Notes under the pieces: generated by a model
Databases searched by the model: none
What the model was told of the DNA's origin: nothing
What the model saw: only the letters and a program-made list of their open reading frames with translations
Made by a program: the position numbers and the translations under genes
Origin: CAWJPW01 sp963844845
GTDB taxonomy: Bacteria > Acidobacteriota > Thermoanaerobaculia > Thermoanaerobaculales > Sulfomarinibacteraceae
Assembly: GCA_963844845.1 (NCBI GenBank)
Contig: CAWJPW010000003.1
Span: 62,001-126,000 of the forward strand
Direction of reading: 5' to 3'
DNA length: 64,000 bases
Shown here: positions 30,772 to 40,311 of the stretch, piece by piece
Layout of the letters: each line of letters begins with the position of its first letter
Numbering within the stretch: position 1 is the first letter of the stretch

Positions 30772-33477
30772 TCATCGGGAGAGCCTCGCGGTCCAGTTGA
30801 GCACCACGGTGAGGGGGGGCTGAACCTCCGACGTCACCGGGTCGATGGAGAGGAAGCGGGAGCCGTCGGCGGCGGCGGAGTACCGCGCGCTCGAGCCGTC
30901 CGTGGTGACCGCGAACTCGAGCGACTGCGGTGTCCCCACCAACAGGGACTCGCCACGCGTCTCCACGGAGACGCGGAAGATGGTGCCGACGGGGGCGCGG
31001 TAGTAGAGCTCGCGGCCGTCGTCCCGCCACTGCGGCCACGAGCCGCCCTGGGTGGAGATCTGCCACTTGCGTCCGGGTCCCGGGAAGGGAGTGACATAGA
31101 CCTCCATGTGCCCGGACTCGTTGGAGGCGTAGGCGACCCAGCGACCGTCGGGGGAGAAGACGCCGTGCGGCTGGTTGAAGTCCGAGGTGATGAACGGCCT
31201 CGGCTTGGGCTCGCCCTCGAGGGGTAGCAGCATGAGGTCGATCCCGGTCCTCTCGTGGTCCTCGGCGAACAGCAGGAACCGGCCGTCGGGTGAGATGCTG
31301 CACGGGAACTTCGCGCCGTCCGAGGCGTACAGCAGTCGCTCCGGCTGGGTGCCGCCGACGGTGATGGCGTAGAGGTCGTACGGGCCCTCGCGGTTCGAGC
31401 TGAAGACCAGCGTCCGGCCGTCCGGTGACCACACCAGACCGCTCTCGTCGTGCGGGTCGAAGGTGAGGCGCGTGCGCACGCCGCGGCGGAGGTCGTAGGT
31501 CCAGACGTCGGCGCTGCCGGCGCCCCGCGAGCCCTCGGAGATCGTCACGGCGGTTTCGCGTCCTCCGGGAGCAACGGCCACGTCCCAGTAGGTGGCGGCG
31601 TCCCCCAGGGGGCCCATCACCCGGCCCTCGCGGTCGTGCCACACCAGCTGCCGGGCCGCGGCGATGTCACCGATCTGGTACGCCAGCACGCCGTTGTCCG
31701 AAGCCGTGAACACCGCCTGGGCGGTTCCCATGGAGACCACGCGGATGCCGTCGGCGACGGGTACGGCCTCGCCGGTCAGCTCGAGCCGGCCGGGGTCGAA
31801 AGGCTGTGCCATGAGGGCGGCGTCTCTCAGGAAGAGCAGGTAGCCCGAGGCATACTCGGCGGCGGCCGGAGAGCGCAGCAGGAGCTTGCCCGGGCCGCCG
31901 TCGAGCGAGCCGACCATGACTCCGTTCTCGGGGGTGCCGCTGTTGACACGGGCGAGGTAGAGGAAGTGTCGGCCGTCGGGCAGGAAGCGCGGGTGGCGAT
32001 GGGAGTCTTCGTTGAGCTCGTGGCCGAAGACGGTGACCGGCGCGGGGGTCCCGCCGGCATCCGATACCCGCTCCAGGACGTCGCCGGCGCTCGGGGCGAA
32101 GACGATGAACCCCGACGAGCCCCAGCTCGCCCCCTTCATCTCCTGGACCTCGCAGATGGTGACGGGCGATCCGACGCCACCGATGGCCTGGACCTTCTTG
32201 ATCCGGCTGCCGTCGAAGAAGCCGACCCAGCGGGAGTCCGGCGACCAGAACGGGTACTGCGCCCCTTCCGTGCCGGGGACCGCCCGTCCAGCCGCCGAGT
32301 CCAGCTGGCGGATGTACAGCTGGTACTTGCCCTTGGCTTCCGCCGTGAACGCGATGGCGCCGCCGTCAGGCGACACGGTGGCCGCTCCAGGCCGCTCCGG
32401 GTCAAGGTAGAAACGGGTCTCGGGAGGTGGGGTCACCTCGAACTCCACCACCGGGGGCGGAGGGGGCCGTGGCTGCAGCAGCGAGGCCAGAGCACCACCG
32501 GTGAGCATGGCGACGAGGGCGATGGCGGCCCAGGCCAGCCGCGGGCGCCGGACCGGGGTCGTGGTCCGGGGGGAGGCTGCCACTCGTGACGACTCTTCTG
32601 CTTCGTCCTCGCCGCCGCCCAGCTCCTCGAGATCGAGGCGCACCGAGGCGATGTCGGGCTGGCGGGTGCGGGGGTCGCGGCGCAGGCAGCGGCCCAGGAT
32701 CCGGCGTACGGCGGCAGGGGTCGCGGGGGGGAGGGCGACCCAGTCGGGATCCCGGGTCACCACCGCTGCGATCACGTCGGTGACCGTTTCGCCGTCGAAC
32801 ATCCGGCGGCCGGTGAGCATCTCCCACAGCACCACGCCGAACGCCCAGATGTCGGTACGGCGGTCCACCCGCTTGCCCCGGGCCTGTTCGGGGGCCATGT
32901 AGGCGGCGGTGCCCAGCAGGACCCCGGCGCGGGTGTGGAGGGAGGTGATCGTGGGCGAGTGAGTCAGACCGCTGGTGGCCTCGTCGGCCTCCCACACCTT
33001 GGCGAGGCCGAAGTCGAGGACCTTGACGGTGCCGTCGGGGCGGATGCGGACGTTGGCGGGCTTGAGGTCGCGGTGGACGATGCCGGCCTCGTGGGCCGCC
33101 TCCAGGGCCGCGGCGATCTGCAGGGCGATGGCCGCAGCTTCGTCCACCGGGAGCGGACCGCGGGCGATGACCTCGTCGAGGCCCTCGCCCTCGACCAGCT
33201 CCATGACCAGCACGTGCTTGCCGTCGAGGTGCTCGAGACCGTAGAGGGTGGCGATGTTGTGATGGTTGAGGGAGGCCAGGGTGCGTGCCTCGCGCTCGAA
33301 GCGGGCCTGGCGCTCGGCATCGTCCGCGAAGTCCTCGGGCAGCAGCTTGAGCGCCACCTCGCGGCCGATGCGGGTGTCCTCGGCCCGCCAGACCTCACCC
33401 ATGCCGCCGGCGCCCAGGCGTGCGGCGACGTCGTACGGACCGACGTGATCGCCTTCATGCATGTCAGCACGTCCCAT
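30772..33477 (-). CDS. Ser/Thr protein kinase with PD40/TolB-type propeller (array member 6)
   Basis: About 901 residues if begun at the ATG 33477 (33462 is also possible; a longer frame adds Pro/Arg-rich sequence). Kinase motifs: 'LGAGGMGEVWRAEDTRIGRE', Lys44, 'GIVHRDLKPANVRIRPDG' with Asp136, DFG, 'YMAPEQARG'. TM helix ('LAWAAIALVAMLTGGALASL'), then propeller blades 'VSPDGGAIAFTAEAKGK' and 'WSPDGRTLVFSSNREGPYDL'. The 33478-33520 stretch upstream is unusually AT-rich and carries TACAAT on the minus strand (33497-33502), a candidate -10 element for this gene. It heads the kinase array. Confidence 0.9.
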   Translation of the reverse strand: MGRADMHEGDHVGPYDVAARLGAGGMGEVWRAEDTRIGREVALKLLPEDFADDAERQARFEREARTLASLNHHNIATLYGLEHLDGKHVLVMELVEGEGLDEVIARGPLPVDEAAAIALQIAAALEAAHEAGIVHRDLKPANVRIRPDGTVKVLDFGLAKVWEADEATSGLTHSPTITSLHTRAGVLLGTAAYMAPEQARGKRVDRRTDIWAFGVVLWEMLTGRRMFDGETVTDVIAAVVTRDPDWVALPPATPAAVRRILGRCLRRDPRTRQPDIASVRLDLEELGGGEDEAEESSRVAASPRTTTPVRRPRLAWAAIALVAMLTGGALASLLQPRPPPPPVVEFEVTPPPETRFYLDPERPGAATVSPDGGAIAFTAEAKGKYQLYIRQLDSAAGRAVPGTEGAQYPFWSPDSRWVGFFDGSRIKKVQAIGGVGSPVTICEVQEMKGASWGSSGFIVFAPSAGDVLERVSDAGGTPAPVTVFGHELNEDSHRHPRFLPDGRHFLYLARVNSGTPENGVMVGSLDGGPGKLLLRSPAAAEYASGYLLFLRDAALMAQPFDPGRLELTGEAVPVADGIRVVSMGTAQAVFTASDNGVLAYQIGDIAAARQLVWHDREGRVMGPLGDAATYWDVAVAPGGRETAVTISEGSRGAGSADVWTYDLRRGVRTRLTFDPHDESGLVWSPDGRTLVFSSNREGPYDLYAITVGGTQPERLLYASDGAKFPCSISPDGRFLLFAEDHERTGIDLMLLPLEGEPKPRPFITSDFNQPHGVFSPDGRWVAYASNESGHMEVYVTPFPGPGRKWQISTQGGSWPQWRDDGRELYYRAPVGTIFRVSVETRGESLLVGTPQSLEFAVTTDGSSARYSAAADGSRFLSIDPVTSEVQPPLTVVLNWTARLSR

Positions 33478-33583
33478 GATCATCATTGCATAAGAGATTG
33501 TATCTCGTTTTTCTTCCGAGCGGGGGACGAGGTCCGGAGTCGGCGGCGGTGGCGGCCTGTCGCGGACGAAGAGGGGCCGGGGG

Positions 33584-34186
33584 CTACAGCCAACCCTTGG
33601 CGCGGGCGATGCGTGCCGCCTCGACGCGGTTGGCGGCACCCAGCTTGGAGATGGCCTCGGAGAGGTAGTTGCGCACGGTACCGCCGGAGAGCCCGAGCTC
33701 GGCGGCGATCTCGCTGCTCGAGCGCCCCTCGCCGGCGCGCCGCAGCACCTGGCGCTCGCGGTCGGTGAGGGGGTCCGCCTCGCCCCAGGCCTCGGCCGCC
33801 AGCTCGGGGTCGACGGCGCGGCGCCCGGCGGCGACGCGGCGGATGGCGGCGGCGAGCTCGGCGGCGGGGGAGTCCTTGAGCAGGTAGCCGGAGACGCCGG
33901 CTTCCAGCGCGCGGCGCAGGTAGCCCCCCCGGGCGAAGGTGGTGAGGATGATGACCCGGGTGGCGAGGCCGGCGTCGCGTACGGCGGCGGCCAGCTCGAG
34001 GCCGGTCATGCGCGGCATCTCGATGTCGGCGAGGAGCACGTCGGGCTGGTGACGGCGGCATTGCTCGAGGGCCTCGGCACCGTCGCCGGCCTGGGCGACC
34101 ACCTCGAGGTCGGGCTCGATCTCGAGCAGTGCCGCCAGCGCCCCGAGCACCATCGCCTGGTCCTCGGCGATCGCCACCCGGATCAC
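33584..34186 (-). CDS. NarL/DesR-type response regulator
   Basis: 200 residues from GTG 34186. Receiver domain (1-120) with Asp8/Asp9 equivalents in 'VAIAEDQ', phosphoacceptor Asp54 in 'DVLLADIEMPRMTG', and Lys in 'GYLLKDS'; LuxR-type HTH (~140-200) with 'LTDRERQVLRRAGEGRSSSE' and 'LSGGTVRNYLSEAISKLGA'. Its start overlaps the stop of the histidine kinase gene (GTGA, 34183-34186), so the two form a cognate pair. The likely targets are the ABC exporter genes upstream in the same run, by analogy with other DesKR-linked ABC operons. Confidence 0.92.
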   Translation of the reverse strand: MIRVAIAEDQAMVLGALAALLEIEPDLEVVAQAGDGAEALEQCRRHQPDVLLADIEMPRMTGLELAAAVRDAGLATRVIILTTFARGGYLRRALEAGVSGYLLKDSPAAELAAAIRRVAAGRRAVDPELAAEAWGEADPLTDRERQVLRRAGEGRSSSEIAAELGLSGGTVRNYLSEAISKLGAANRVEAARIARAKGWL

Positions 34187-35292
34187 GGCGCGTCTCCGTC
34201 GCCGGCGGGAACGGCGGCAGGCTGGTCGACCGGGAGGCGGACCGTCAGCCGGGTCCCGCGGCGGCCGTCGCGCTCGAGGGTTCCGCTGAGCTCGGCGATG
34301 CGCTCGCGCATGCCGGCGAGCCCGGCGCCCTCGAGGTCGGCGCCGCCGCGGCCGTCGTCGCGGATCTCGAGGAGCACGTGACCGTCGCTCGCCCCCAGCC
34401 GGATGGTGGCGGCGGCCGCGTCGGCGTGACGCACGATGTTGGTGACCGCCTCGCGCACCACCAGCGCCAGCACCGCCTCCTGGGACGAGCTGAGCGGGAC
34501 CTCCGCGATGCCCATGTCCACAGTCACGCCCGCCGCCGTCAGCGTCGTCCGCGCCGTGTCGAGCTGCTCGCCCAGGCCGAGGGCGCGGTAGCCGCGCACC
34601 GCCGCGCGGACCTCGCCCAGGGCCGCCCGGGAGATCCGCTCGACGTCCTCGATCTCGGCCCGTGCCCGCGCCGGGTCGCGCTCGGAGAGCTTCGCAGCGA
34701 GCTCCGCCTTGAGCACGATGAGGCTCAGGGTGTGGCCGAGGAGGTCGTGGAGGTCGCGGGCGATCCGCTCGCGCTCCGCGACCCGGGCGAGGTGCTCCAC
34801 CTCGTCGTGGGCGAGACGGATCTTCGCGTTCACCCGGCGCACCTCGGCCTGGTGGACGTTGAGAGCGCCGATGAGCAGCGAGAACACCACGACCCAGCCC
34901 CACTGGTAGACCGGCTGCCGGAGGAGCAGCGCCTCACCGAGGGCGACGGCGGTGATGGCGCCCACCAGGAGGCGCCCGAGCCGTGGACGCCCGGCCTCGC
35001 CGGCGAAGGCGGCGGCGTAGATGAAGTAGACGCCGCCGGCGTGGTTGAGGGGTGAGAAGATCACGCCGAGGACGGTGATCGCGGCGATGATCCACCGCAG
35101 CCGCGCGCCGGACAGCCAGTAGCCGCGGAAGTACAGCGGCAGGAAGACGGCGATCCCGGCGAGGGTGGTCGCCCAGCCCAGCGCCCCCGCGTGGCTGAGC
35201 AGCGGGTCGAGGAGCAGCGGGCAGAGGTAGATCAGCCACCCGTAGGGCGTCCAGCCCAGCTCTCGGCTTGGCGGCAGGAGTCGCATCGTCAC
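34183..35292 (-). CDS. DesK-type sensor histidine kinase
   Basis: 369 residues. About five membrane helices in the first 145 residues and no periplasmic domain, then a HisKA_3 dimerisation helix with 'ERERIARDLHDLLGHTLSLI' (phospho-His182) and a HATPase domain with 'VREAVTNIVRHADA' (N box) and 'IRDDGRGGADLEGAGLAGMR' (G1/G2). Sensors of this build detect membrane state or signals inside the membrane. It ends overlapping its response regulator and begins 52 bases after the amidohydrolase gene. Confidence 0.92.
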   Translation of the reverse strand: MTMRLLPPSRELGWTPYGWLIYLCPLLLDPLLSHAGALGWATTLAGIAVFLPLYFRGYWLSGARLRWIIAAITVLGVIFSPLNHAGGVYFIYAAAFAGEAGRPRLGRLLVGAITAVALGEALLLRQPVYQWGWVVVFSLLIGALNVHQAEVRRVNAKIRLAHDEVEHLARVAERERIARDLHDLLGHTLSLIVLKAELAAKLSERDPARARAEIEDVERISRAALGEVRAAVRGYRALGLGEQLDTARTTLTAAGVTVDMGIAEVPLSSSQEAVLALVVREAVTNIVRHADAAAATIRLGASDGHVLLEIRDDGRGGADLEGAGLAGMRERIAELSGTLERDGRRGTRLTVRLPVDQPAAVPAGDGDAP

Positions 35293-35344
35293 CCGAGTCT
35301 ACCCTCCCTCTCCGGTGGCGGCGCCGGGTTGGCGGGCCACGGCG

Positions 35345-37180
35345 CTACCTGAGCTCGACGTCGTCGAGACGGAGCTCGAAGGGGCCGGGCCGTGCCGCCG
35401 AGAAGAGGATGCCGGTGACGTCGCGGCCGTCGACGCCGTCGAGGGCGGCGAAGGGCACCTCCACCGTCGTCCACTCGCGGCCGGCGGTGATGGTCGTGCT
35501 CGCCGGCACCCGCCCGCGGCTCCGGGCGAAGACCATGAGCGTGAACGGGCTGCCGTCGCCCATGACGCGGAAGCGCAGGCCCCGGGCGGGCGAGAGGTCG
35601 GCGGGCTGCATGGGTCGCGGCCCCGGGTAGAGCATCGCCCCGGCCCACGAGATGGCCGACGCCGCCGAGAGGGTGCCGCGGACCACCAACGCTCCGTCCT
35701 CGACCCGCATGGTTGCGGTGGACTCGCCGCCGAGCATGCGGTCGGTGGAGACCTCCCAGCCGGCGCCGAACGCCGCAGCGGGCGGATCCTCGTCGAAGCG
35801 GCTGACGACGCCGGAGGTGCGGCCCGCCAGCGGGCGGGGGATGGCTTGGGCTGCGGTGTCCGCGCGCCGCCGCTCGACCCGCACCCCGTCCTTCCACACC
35901 GCGGCGATGGCGCGGGTACGGGTGATGTCGGCGGTGGGGTCGCCGTCGACCAGGAGGAGGTCGGCGGCGCGGCCCGGGGCGACGCGGCCGCGGTCGGTGA
36001 GGCCGAAGACCCGGGCCGGCACCGAGGTGGCGGCGGCCAGCGCCGCGACAGGGGTGAGGCCGGCCGCCACCAGCAGCTCGAGCTCGCGGTGCAGGCTGAC
36101 ACCGTGCGCCGTGCCGGGGTTGGGGGCGTCGGTACCGGCGAGGATCGGGACGCCGGCCTCCGCCAGCTGCCTGACCGCGGCGTCGGCGTTGGCCAGGGGG
36201 TGGGCGCTGCCGCCGTGCGGGAAGTGGGCGCGCAGGTTGCTGAGCTCGCCCCCCCGCAGGTACGGCGCGAGCCGTGGATCGACGGCGAGGGAGGCGCCGC
36301 TGGCGGCGCCTCCGACGCTCTCCAGCACGGTGAGGGTCGGCACCACGAAGGCGTTGTGAGCGGCGACGAAGCGGCCGAAGCCGGGTTCCGGCGGGGCGTC
36401 GTCGAAAAGGTGGGCGAGGCCGTCGGCCCCGGCGGCGATGGCGTCACGGGCTTCTGCGCGGGAGCCCACATGGACGATCGCCAGTCTGTCGCGGGCGTGG
36501 GCGGCGGCGATGACGGCGGCCAGCCGGGCCCGGGTCAGGGTGGGGAAGTGGAGCCCGTAGGCCGCACCATCGTCGTAGATGATCTTGATGTAGTCGGAGC
36601 CCTCGGCGATGCGGGCGTCGACGAACGCCTGGGGGTCGTCGTCGTGGCCGAGGGTGGGGATGGGGAAGTACTCGGTGCCGTGGCCCCCGGGCACGGTGAC
36701 CAGGACGCCGGCCGATCGCAGGTCGGCGCGGCCGGTGACGGGCCCCTGGGCCTGCTCGGCGCGCATCGCCCGGGCGAGCTCCGGGCTGGTGAACATGTCG
36801 AGCTCGGTGGTGACGCCGAAGACCAGGGCGCGGGCGAGGGCGTCGCCCACCATATGGGTGTGGGCGTCGATGAGGCCGGGAAGCAGCGTCTTGCCTGTGC
36901 CGTCGACGATCTCGGCGCCGGCGGGCATCGGCGCATCCGGGCCCACCGCCGCGATCGTCGCGCCGCGCACCACCACCGTGGCGCGGGGGATGACGCGCTC
37001 ACCGTCGAAGACGCGGACGTCGCGGATCGCGGTGACGCCGGAGCCGGCGGGCCGCGGCGGCGGGTCCGCGTCAGGCTGCGGGGCGGCGGTCAGCCGCACG
37101 CCGATGACGATGGCGGCGAGGCCGGCCGCCGCCAGGGCGGCGGTACCGAGCTGCCGAAGAGGTGCGGATCCTCTGGGCAT
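35345..37180 (-). CDS. Exported amidohydrolase with C-terminal CIA30-like domain
   Basis: 611 residues. An N-terminal hydrophobic segment (~10-30) suggests export or anchoring. The amidohydrolase domain (~45-430) shows 'LLPGLIDAHTHMVGD' (HxH), 'YIKIIYDDG' (Lys), 'LAIVHVGS' (His), 'GLAHLFDD' (His) and 'ILAGTDAPNPG' (Asp), matching imidazolonepropionase/prolidase-like metal hydrolases. The last ~165 residues ('GWEVSTDRMLGGESTATMRV'...'GILFSAARPGPFELRLDDVE') form a CIA30-like beta-sandwich, possibly a binding module. Substrate unknown, perhaps a peptide or cyclic amide. It lies 11 bases after the ABC permease gene, so it is probably co-transcribed with the transporter and the two-component pair. 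Confidence 0.82.
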   Translation of the reverse strand: MPRGSAPLRQLGTAALAAAGLAAIVIGVRLTAAPQPDADPPPRPAGSGVTAIRDVRVFDGERVIPRATVVVRGATIAAVGPDAPMPAGAEIVDGTGKTLLPGLIDAHTHMVGDALARALVFGVTTELDMFTSPELARAMRAEQAQGPVTGRADLRSAGVLVTVPGGHGTEYFPIPTLGHDDDPQAFVDARIAEGSDYIKIIYDDGAAYGLHFPTLTRARLAAVIAAAHARDRLAIVHVGSRAEARDAIAAGADGLAHLFDDAPPEPGFGRFVAAHNAFVVPTLTVLESVGGAASGASLAVDPRLAPYLRGGELSNLRAHFPHGGSAHPLANADAAVRQLAEAGVPILAGTDAPNPGTAHGVSLHRELELLVAAGLTPVAALAAATSVPARVFGLTDRGRVAPGRAADLLLVDGDPTADITRTRAIAAVWKDGVRVERRRADTAAQAIPRPLAGRTSGVVSRFDEDPPAAAFGAGWEVSTDRMLGGESTATMRVEDGALVVRGTLSAASAISWAGAMLYPGPRPMQPADLSPARGLRFRVMGDGSPFTLMVFARSRGRVPASTTITAGREWTTVEVPFAALDGVDGRDVTGILFSAARPGPFELRLDDVELR

Positions 37181-37191
37181 GCGTCCTCCCG

Positions 37192-38010
37192 TCAGCCGTA
37201 GGTCTTGCCCTGGTCACGCCGGTAGCCGATGCCGGCGGCGACCAGGAACACGACGGTGAAGCCGGCGAGGGCGGCGACATGGCCCAGCGCCGGTGCGCCG
37301 CGACCGGCGCCGATGGCGGCGAGGGCGAGCTGGGCGAGGTGGTAGGGCGGCAGGTACGGGGCGATGGCCTGGACGACGTGCGGCATCACCTCGATGGGAA
37401 CCCACAGGCCGGAGAGCAGCGCCATGGGCAGGTAGATGAGGTTGACCACCGCGGGTGCCGAGTGGGGGCCGGCGAAGTAGCCGATGGCCAGCCCCATGGC
37501 GCAGAACGGGGCGGTGCCCGCCACCAGGGTGAGCCCCAGCCGGAGCCAGGTGGCGACGGGGAAGGCGACGTGCCCGAGGGTGGCGCCGAGGGTGAACAGC
37601 ACGGCCACGATGGCGGCGGCGAAGATCGCGCTCACCGCGATCTTGCCGGCGAAGTAGGCGCCGGGCGGCATCGGCGTGGCGCGCTTGACCTCGAGCCAGC
37701 CCTGCCCGCGCTCGGTGGCGACACCGACCCCGAAGCCGAAGAGGGCCGCCCCCACCACCCCGAAGGTGCCGTAGGTGGCGAGCAGGTAGCTCGCCATGTG
37801 GATTCCGCCCGCTCCGAAGGAGCCCATGGCGATGCCGAAGAAGACGTAGAACACCGCCGGGAAGAGGATCGTGGGGAGCGCGTAGGCGGGAAGGCGGAGG
37901 AGCTTGAGGAGCTCGTAGCGCGCCTCCACCAGATAGATCCGGGTCAGGCTCCGGCTCCGGCCCTCGGGAGCCTCGGCCACGGCTGCAGCGTCGGTGGGCC
38001 GGCTCATCAC
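37192..38010 (-). CDS. ABC-2 type transporter permease
   Basis: 272 residues with six hydrophobic helices and a cytoplasmic N-terminus. 'FPAVFYVFFGIAM', 'ERGQGWLEVKRATPMPPGAY' and 'LIYLPMALLSGLWVPIEVMP' are typical of DrrB/YadH-type ABC-2 permeases that export drugs, lipids or polysaccharides. The GTG at 38010 overlaps the stop of the ATPase gene; the very next codon is ATG, so either may be the start. Confidence 0.88.
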   Translation of the reverse strand: MMSRPTDAAAVAEAPEGRSRSLTRIYLVEARYELLKLLRLPAYALPTILFPAVFYVFFGIAMGSFGAGGIHMASYLLATYGTFGVVGAALFGFGVGVATERGQGWLEVKRATPMPPGAYFAGKIAVSAIFAAAIVAVLFTLGATLGHVAFPVATWLRLGLTLVAGTAPFCAMGLAIGYFAGPHSAPAVVNLIYLPMALLSGLWVPIEVMPHVVQAIAPYLPPYHLAQLALAAIGAGRGAPALGHVAALAGFTVVFLVAAGIGYRRDQGKTYG

Positions 38011-38921
38011 GCCACCTCCCGCCGCTCATCGCCGGTGAGGGCGAGGAAGGCCTCCTCGAGGCCGGCGCTGGCGACCTCCAGGTCCGCCAGCGCCGGGTCC
38101 CGGCGCAGCAGCTCGCGCACCGAGCCCTCGGCGTCGCTGGTGAGGATCTCCAAGACGCCGCCGGAGACGGACACCGAGCGCGTGCCGGGGAGGCGCTCCG
38201 CCTCGGCGGCGGTGAGGGCGGTGCGGCAGCGGATGCGCCGCCCCGCGGCCCGGGCCTTGATCTCGGCCGGCGTGCCCTCGGCGACGATCGCGCCGTGGTG
38301 GATCACCACGACCCGGTGGGCGAGGGCGTCAGCTTCCTCGAGGTGGTGCGTGGTGAGGAGGACGGACCTGCCCCGTGCGGTGAGTCCGCGGATCGCCTGC
38401 CAGAGGCCGCGGCGCGCCTCCACGTCGAGACCCGCGGTGGGCTCGTCGAGCACGACGAGGTCGGGATCGCCGGCCAGCGCGAGGGCGAAGAGGACCCGCT
38501 GCTGCTGCCCGCCGGAGAGCTCTCCGAAGGGCCTGCGCTCGAGGCCCGCCAGGCCCGCCGCGGCGACGGGCGCCGCGAGGGGAACCGGAGAGCCGTAGTA
38601 GGTCGCGAACTGGTGCACCAGCTCGCCCACCCGCAGGGTGTCGGGGACCTTGCCGACCTGGAGCATGGCGCCGGTGCGGGCCCGGTGGGCGGGGACCCGG
38701 GGGTCGCGCCCGTAGACGCGGACGGTGCCGCCGTCGGGTCTGGCGAGCCCGAGGATGAGCCGCACCGCGGTGGTCTTGCCGGCGCCGTTGGGACCGAGCA
38801 GGGCGAGGACCTCGCCGGGACGGATCGCGAGGTCGATGCCGGCCAGCGCGAGGATCTCACCGTAGCGCTTGGTGGCGCCGGTGAGCTGTACAGGGGGTTG
38901 GTCGAACTCCGGTCGTCGCAT
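38007..38921 (-). CDS. ABC transporter ATP-binding protein
   Basis: 304 residues from the ATG 38921, which has GGGAGG upstream; a longer frame adds a Pro/Ala-rich stretch. Walker A 'GPNGAGKT' (43-50), signature 'GELSGGQQQRVLFALALAG', Walker B 'LVVLDEPTAGLD', and H-loop 'TTHH' are complete. The C-terminal domain resembles DrrA/CcmA-type exporters. It pairs with the overlapping permease gene and is the likely first gene of a five-gene run (ATPase, permease, amidohydrolase, sensor kinase, regulator). Confidence 0.92.
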   Translation of the reverse strand: MRRPEFDQPPVQLTGATKRYGEILALAGIDLAIRPGEVLALLGPNGAGKTTAVRLILGLARPDGGTVRVYGRDPRVPAHRARTGAMLQVGKVPDTLRVGELVHQFATYYGSPVPLAAPVAAAGLAGLERRPFGELSGGQQQRVLFALALAGDPDLVVLDEPTAGLDVEARRGLWQAIRGLTARGRSVLLTTHHLEEADALAHRVVVIHHGAIVAEGTPAEIKARAAGRRIRCRTALTAAEAERLPGTRSVSVSGGVLEILTSDAEGSVRELLRRDPALADLEVASAGLEEAFLALTGDERREVA

Positions 38922-39178
38922 GCCTGCCTCCCGTGGCGGCGCCGGCGGTGGTGCGGCCGGCGCGAGGGCGGGGGCCTCCGGCTGTGTCGGAGGCGACCGC
39001 CTCAAGGGCAGTGTCGCGCGGGAGCAGAGGTGGCGGTAGGGCCGTTCGTCACCTCTTCGACGTGACGAGTGTCAGAAGAGAGCGACGGCGAGCCGTGGGC
39101 GCCGGAGCCTCGCGGCTGCCGGGGAAATGAGATACTCTCTCTTCAGCGCGTGTCGACCACGGCGAAAGGAGCGTGACG

Positions 39179-39745
39179 ATGCGGGGACGAGTGCTCATGG
39201 CCGGCGTGCTCGCCGGCGTCGCGGTGTTTCTCTGGGGGATGGTCTCGCACATGGCGCTGCCTCTCGGCGAGGCCGGGATCTCCAAGCTGCCGGCGGAGGC
39301 CGAGGTGCTCGCGGTGCTCGCCGCCGAGGTTCCCGAGGGCGGGCTCTACCTGTTTCCCGCCGAGGAGGACCCGGCCAAGTGGGAGGAGGCCTATCGCACC
39401 AAGCCGCACGGCCTGCTGGTCATGGCCCCGGCCGGCGAGCCTCTCGCCTTCGCTCGGCGCCTGACGGTGGAGCTGGCGACGAACCTCGTGGGCGGGCTGC
39501 TCGTGGCTCTGCTCTTCGCCGCCGGCCTACCGGCGACGGTGACGTGGCGGAGCGGCCTCGTCGCCGGGGCGGTGCTGGGCTGTTTCGCGACGGTCGCCAT
39601 CGACCTCTCGTATGCCAACTGGTACGGCTTCCCGGCGGCCTACGCGCTGGCGCAGCTGGTCGACCAGGTGGCAGGCTGGGCGCTCGCCGGAGCCGTGGCG
39701 GGCTGGCTCCTCGGACGGGGCCGGGCGCCGGTGCCGGCGGTGTAG
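39179..39745 (+). CDS. Conserved small membrane protein
   Basis: 188 residues; ATG 39179 is chosen over the GTG 39173 because AAGGAG has correct spacing to it. A first hydrophobic segment (MAGVLAGVAVFLWGMVSHMA) is followed by a soluble loop ('EVPEGGLYLFPAEEDPAKWE') and three more helices, the last ending 'GWLLGRGRAP'. The family occurs in various bacteria without a known function. It stands alone, divergent from the ABC ATPase gene. Confidence 0.6.
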   Translation: MRGRVLMAGVLAGVAVFLWGMVSHMALPLGEAGISKLPAEAEVLAVLAAEVPEGGLYLFPAEEDPAKWEEAYRTKPHGLLVMAPAGEPLAFARRLTVELATNLVGGLLVALLFAAGLPATVTWRSGLVAGAVLGCFATVAIDLSYANWYGFPAAYALAQLVDQVAGWALAGAVAGWLLGRGRAPVPAV

Positions 39746-39822
39746 GCAGCGATCACCGGGCGCCTGGTGGGCAGCCCGGCGGCGCCTCGGCTCGCGGTGA
39801 GAAGCGAGGGCCCGTGGCGGGT

Positions 39823-40311
39823 TCAGCTCAGGGGCGGCGCCTCGGGAGCCGCCGGCGCGTCATCGTGGCTGCCGCGCAGGAAGCGCAGGGTCGCCGCCCG
39901 CCCTGGATAGCCCTCGAGCCGGCGCAGCTCCTCACCCGTCGGCGAGGCGATCACCAGGGTCGGGAAGGCGCGCACGTGGTACCGCTGCTCGAGCTCCTCG
40001 ACGCGGGCCGGGTTGCGGCCCTCCTCGCGGGCGCGGTCGAGCACGTCCACGCGGGTGAAGCGCTCGGCGATGAGCGCCGCGGTGCCCTCGTCGGCGAAGA
40101 CCTCGTCCTCCATGCGCCTGCAGGGGCCGCACCACTCGGCGCTGAAGTCGTAGAGCACCGGCTTGCCGCGGCCGGCGAGCTCGGCGGCGGTGGGGATGAC
40201 CGTCTGCGGGCCGCCGCCCGCGACGAAAGCGAGCACTCCCCAGGCGAGGCCGAGCGCAGCGGCGGCCACCGCGAGCCAGCGTGGGAAAGCCCGTTGCCTA
40301 GCCGCGGCCAT
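39823..40311 (-). CDS. Membrane-tethered thioredoxin-like protein
   Basis: 162 residues: one N-terminal membrane helix (~12-32) and a thioredoxin fold with 'PVLYDFSAEWCGPCRRMEDE' (Cys61, Cys64) and the cis-Pro 'AFPTLVI'. The anchor places the active site in the periplasm, where such proteins reduce disulfides or help cytochrome or copper-protein assembly. Its first 14 bases overlap the end of the ABC-2 permease gene, so it belongs to that operon as the third gene. Confidence 0.85.
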   Translation of the reverse strand: MAAARQRAFPRWLAVAAAALGLAWGVLAFVAGGGPQTVIPTAAELAGRGKPVLYDFSAEWCGPCRRMEDEVFADEGTAALIAERFTRVDVLDRAREEGRNPARVEELEQRYHVRAFPTLVIASPTGEELRRLEGYPGRAATLRFLRGSHDDAPAAPEAPPLS

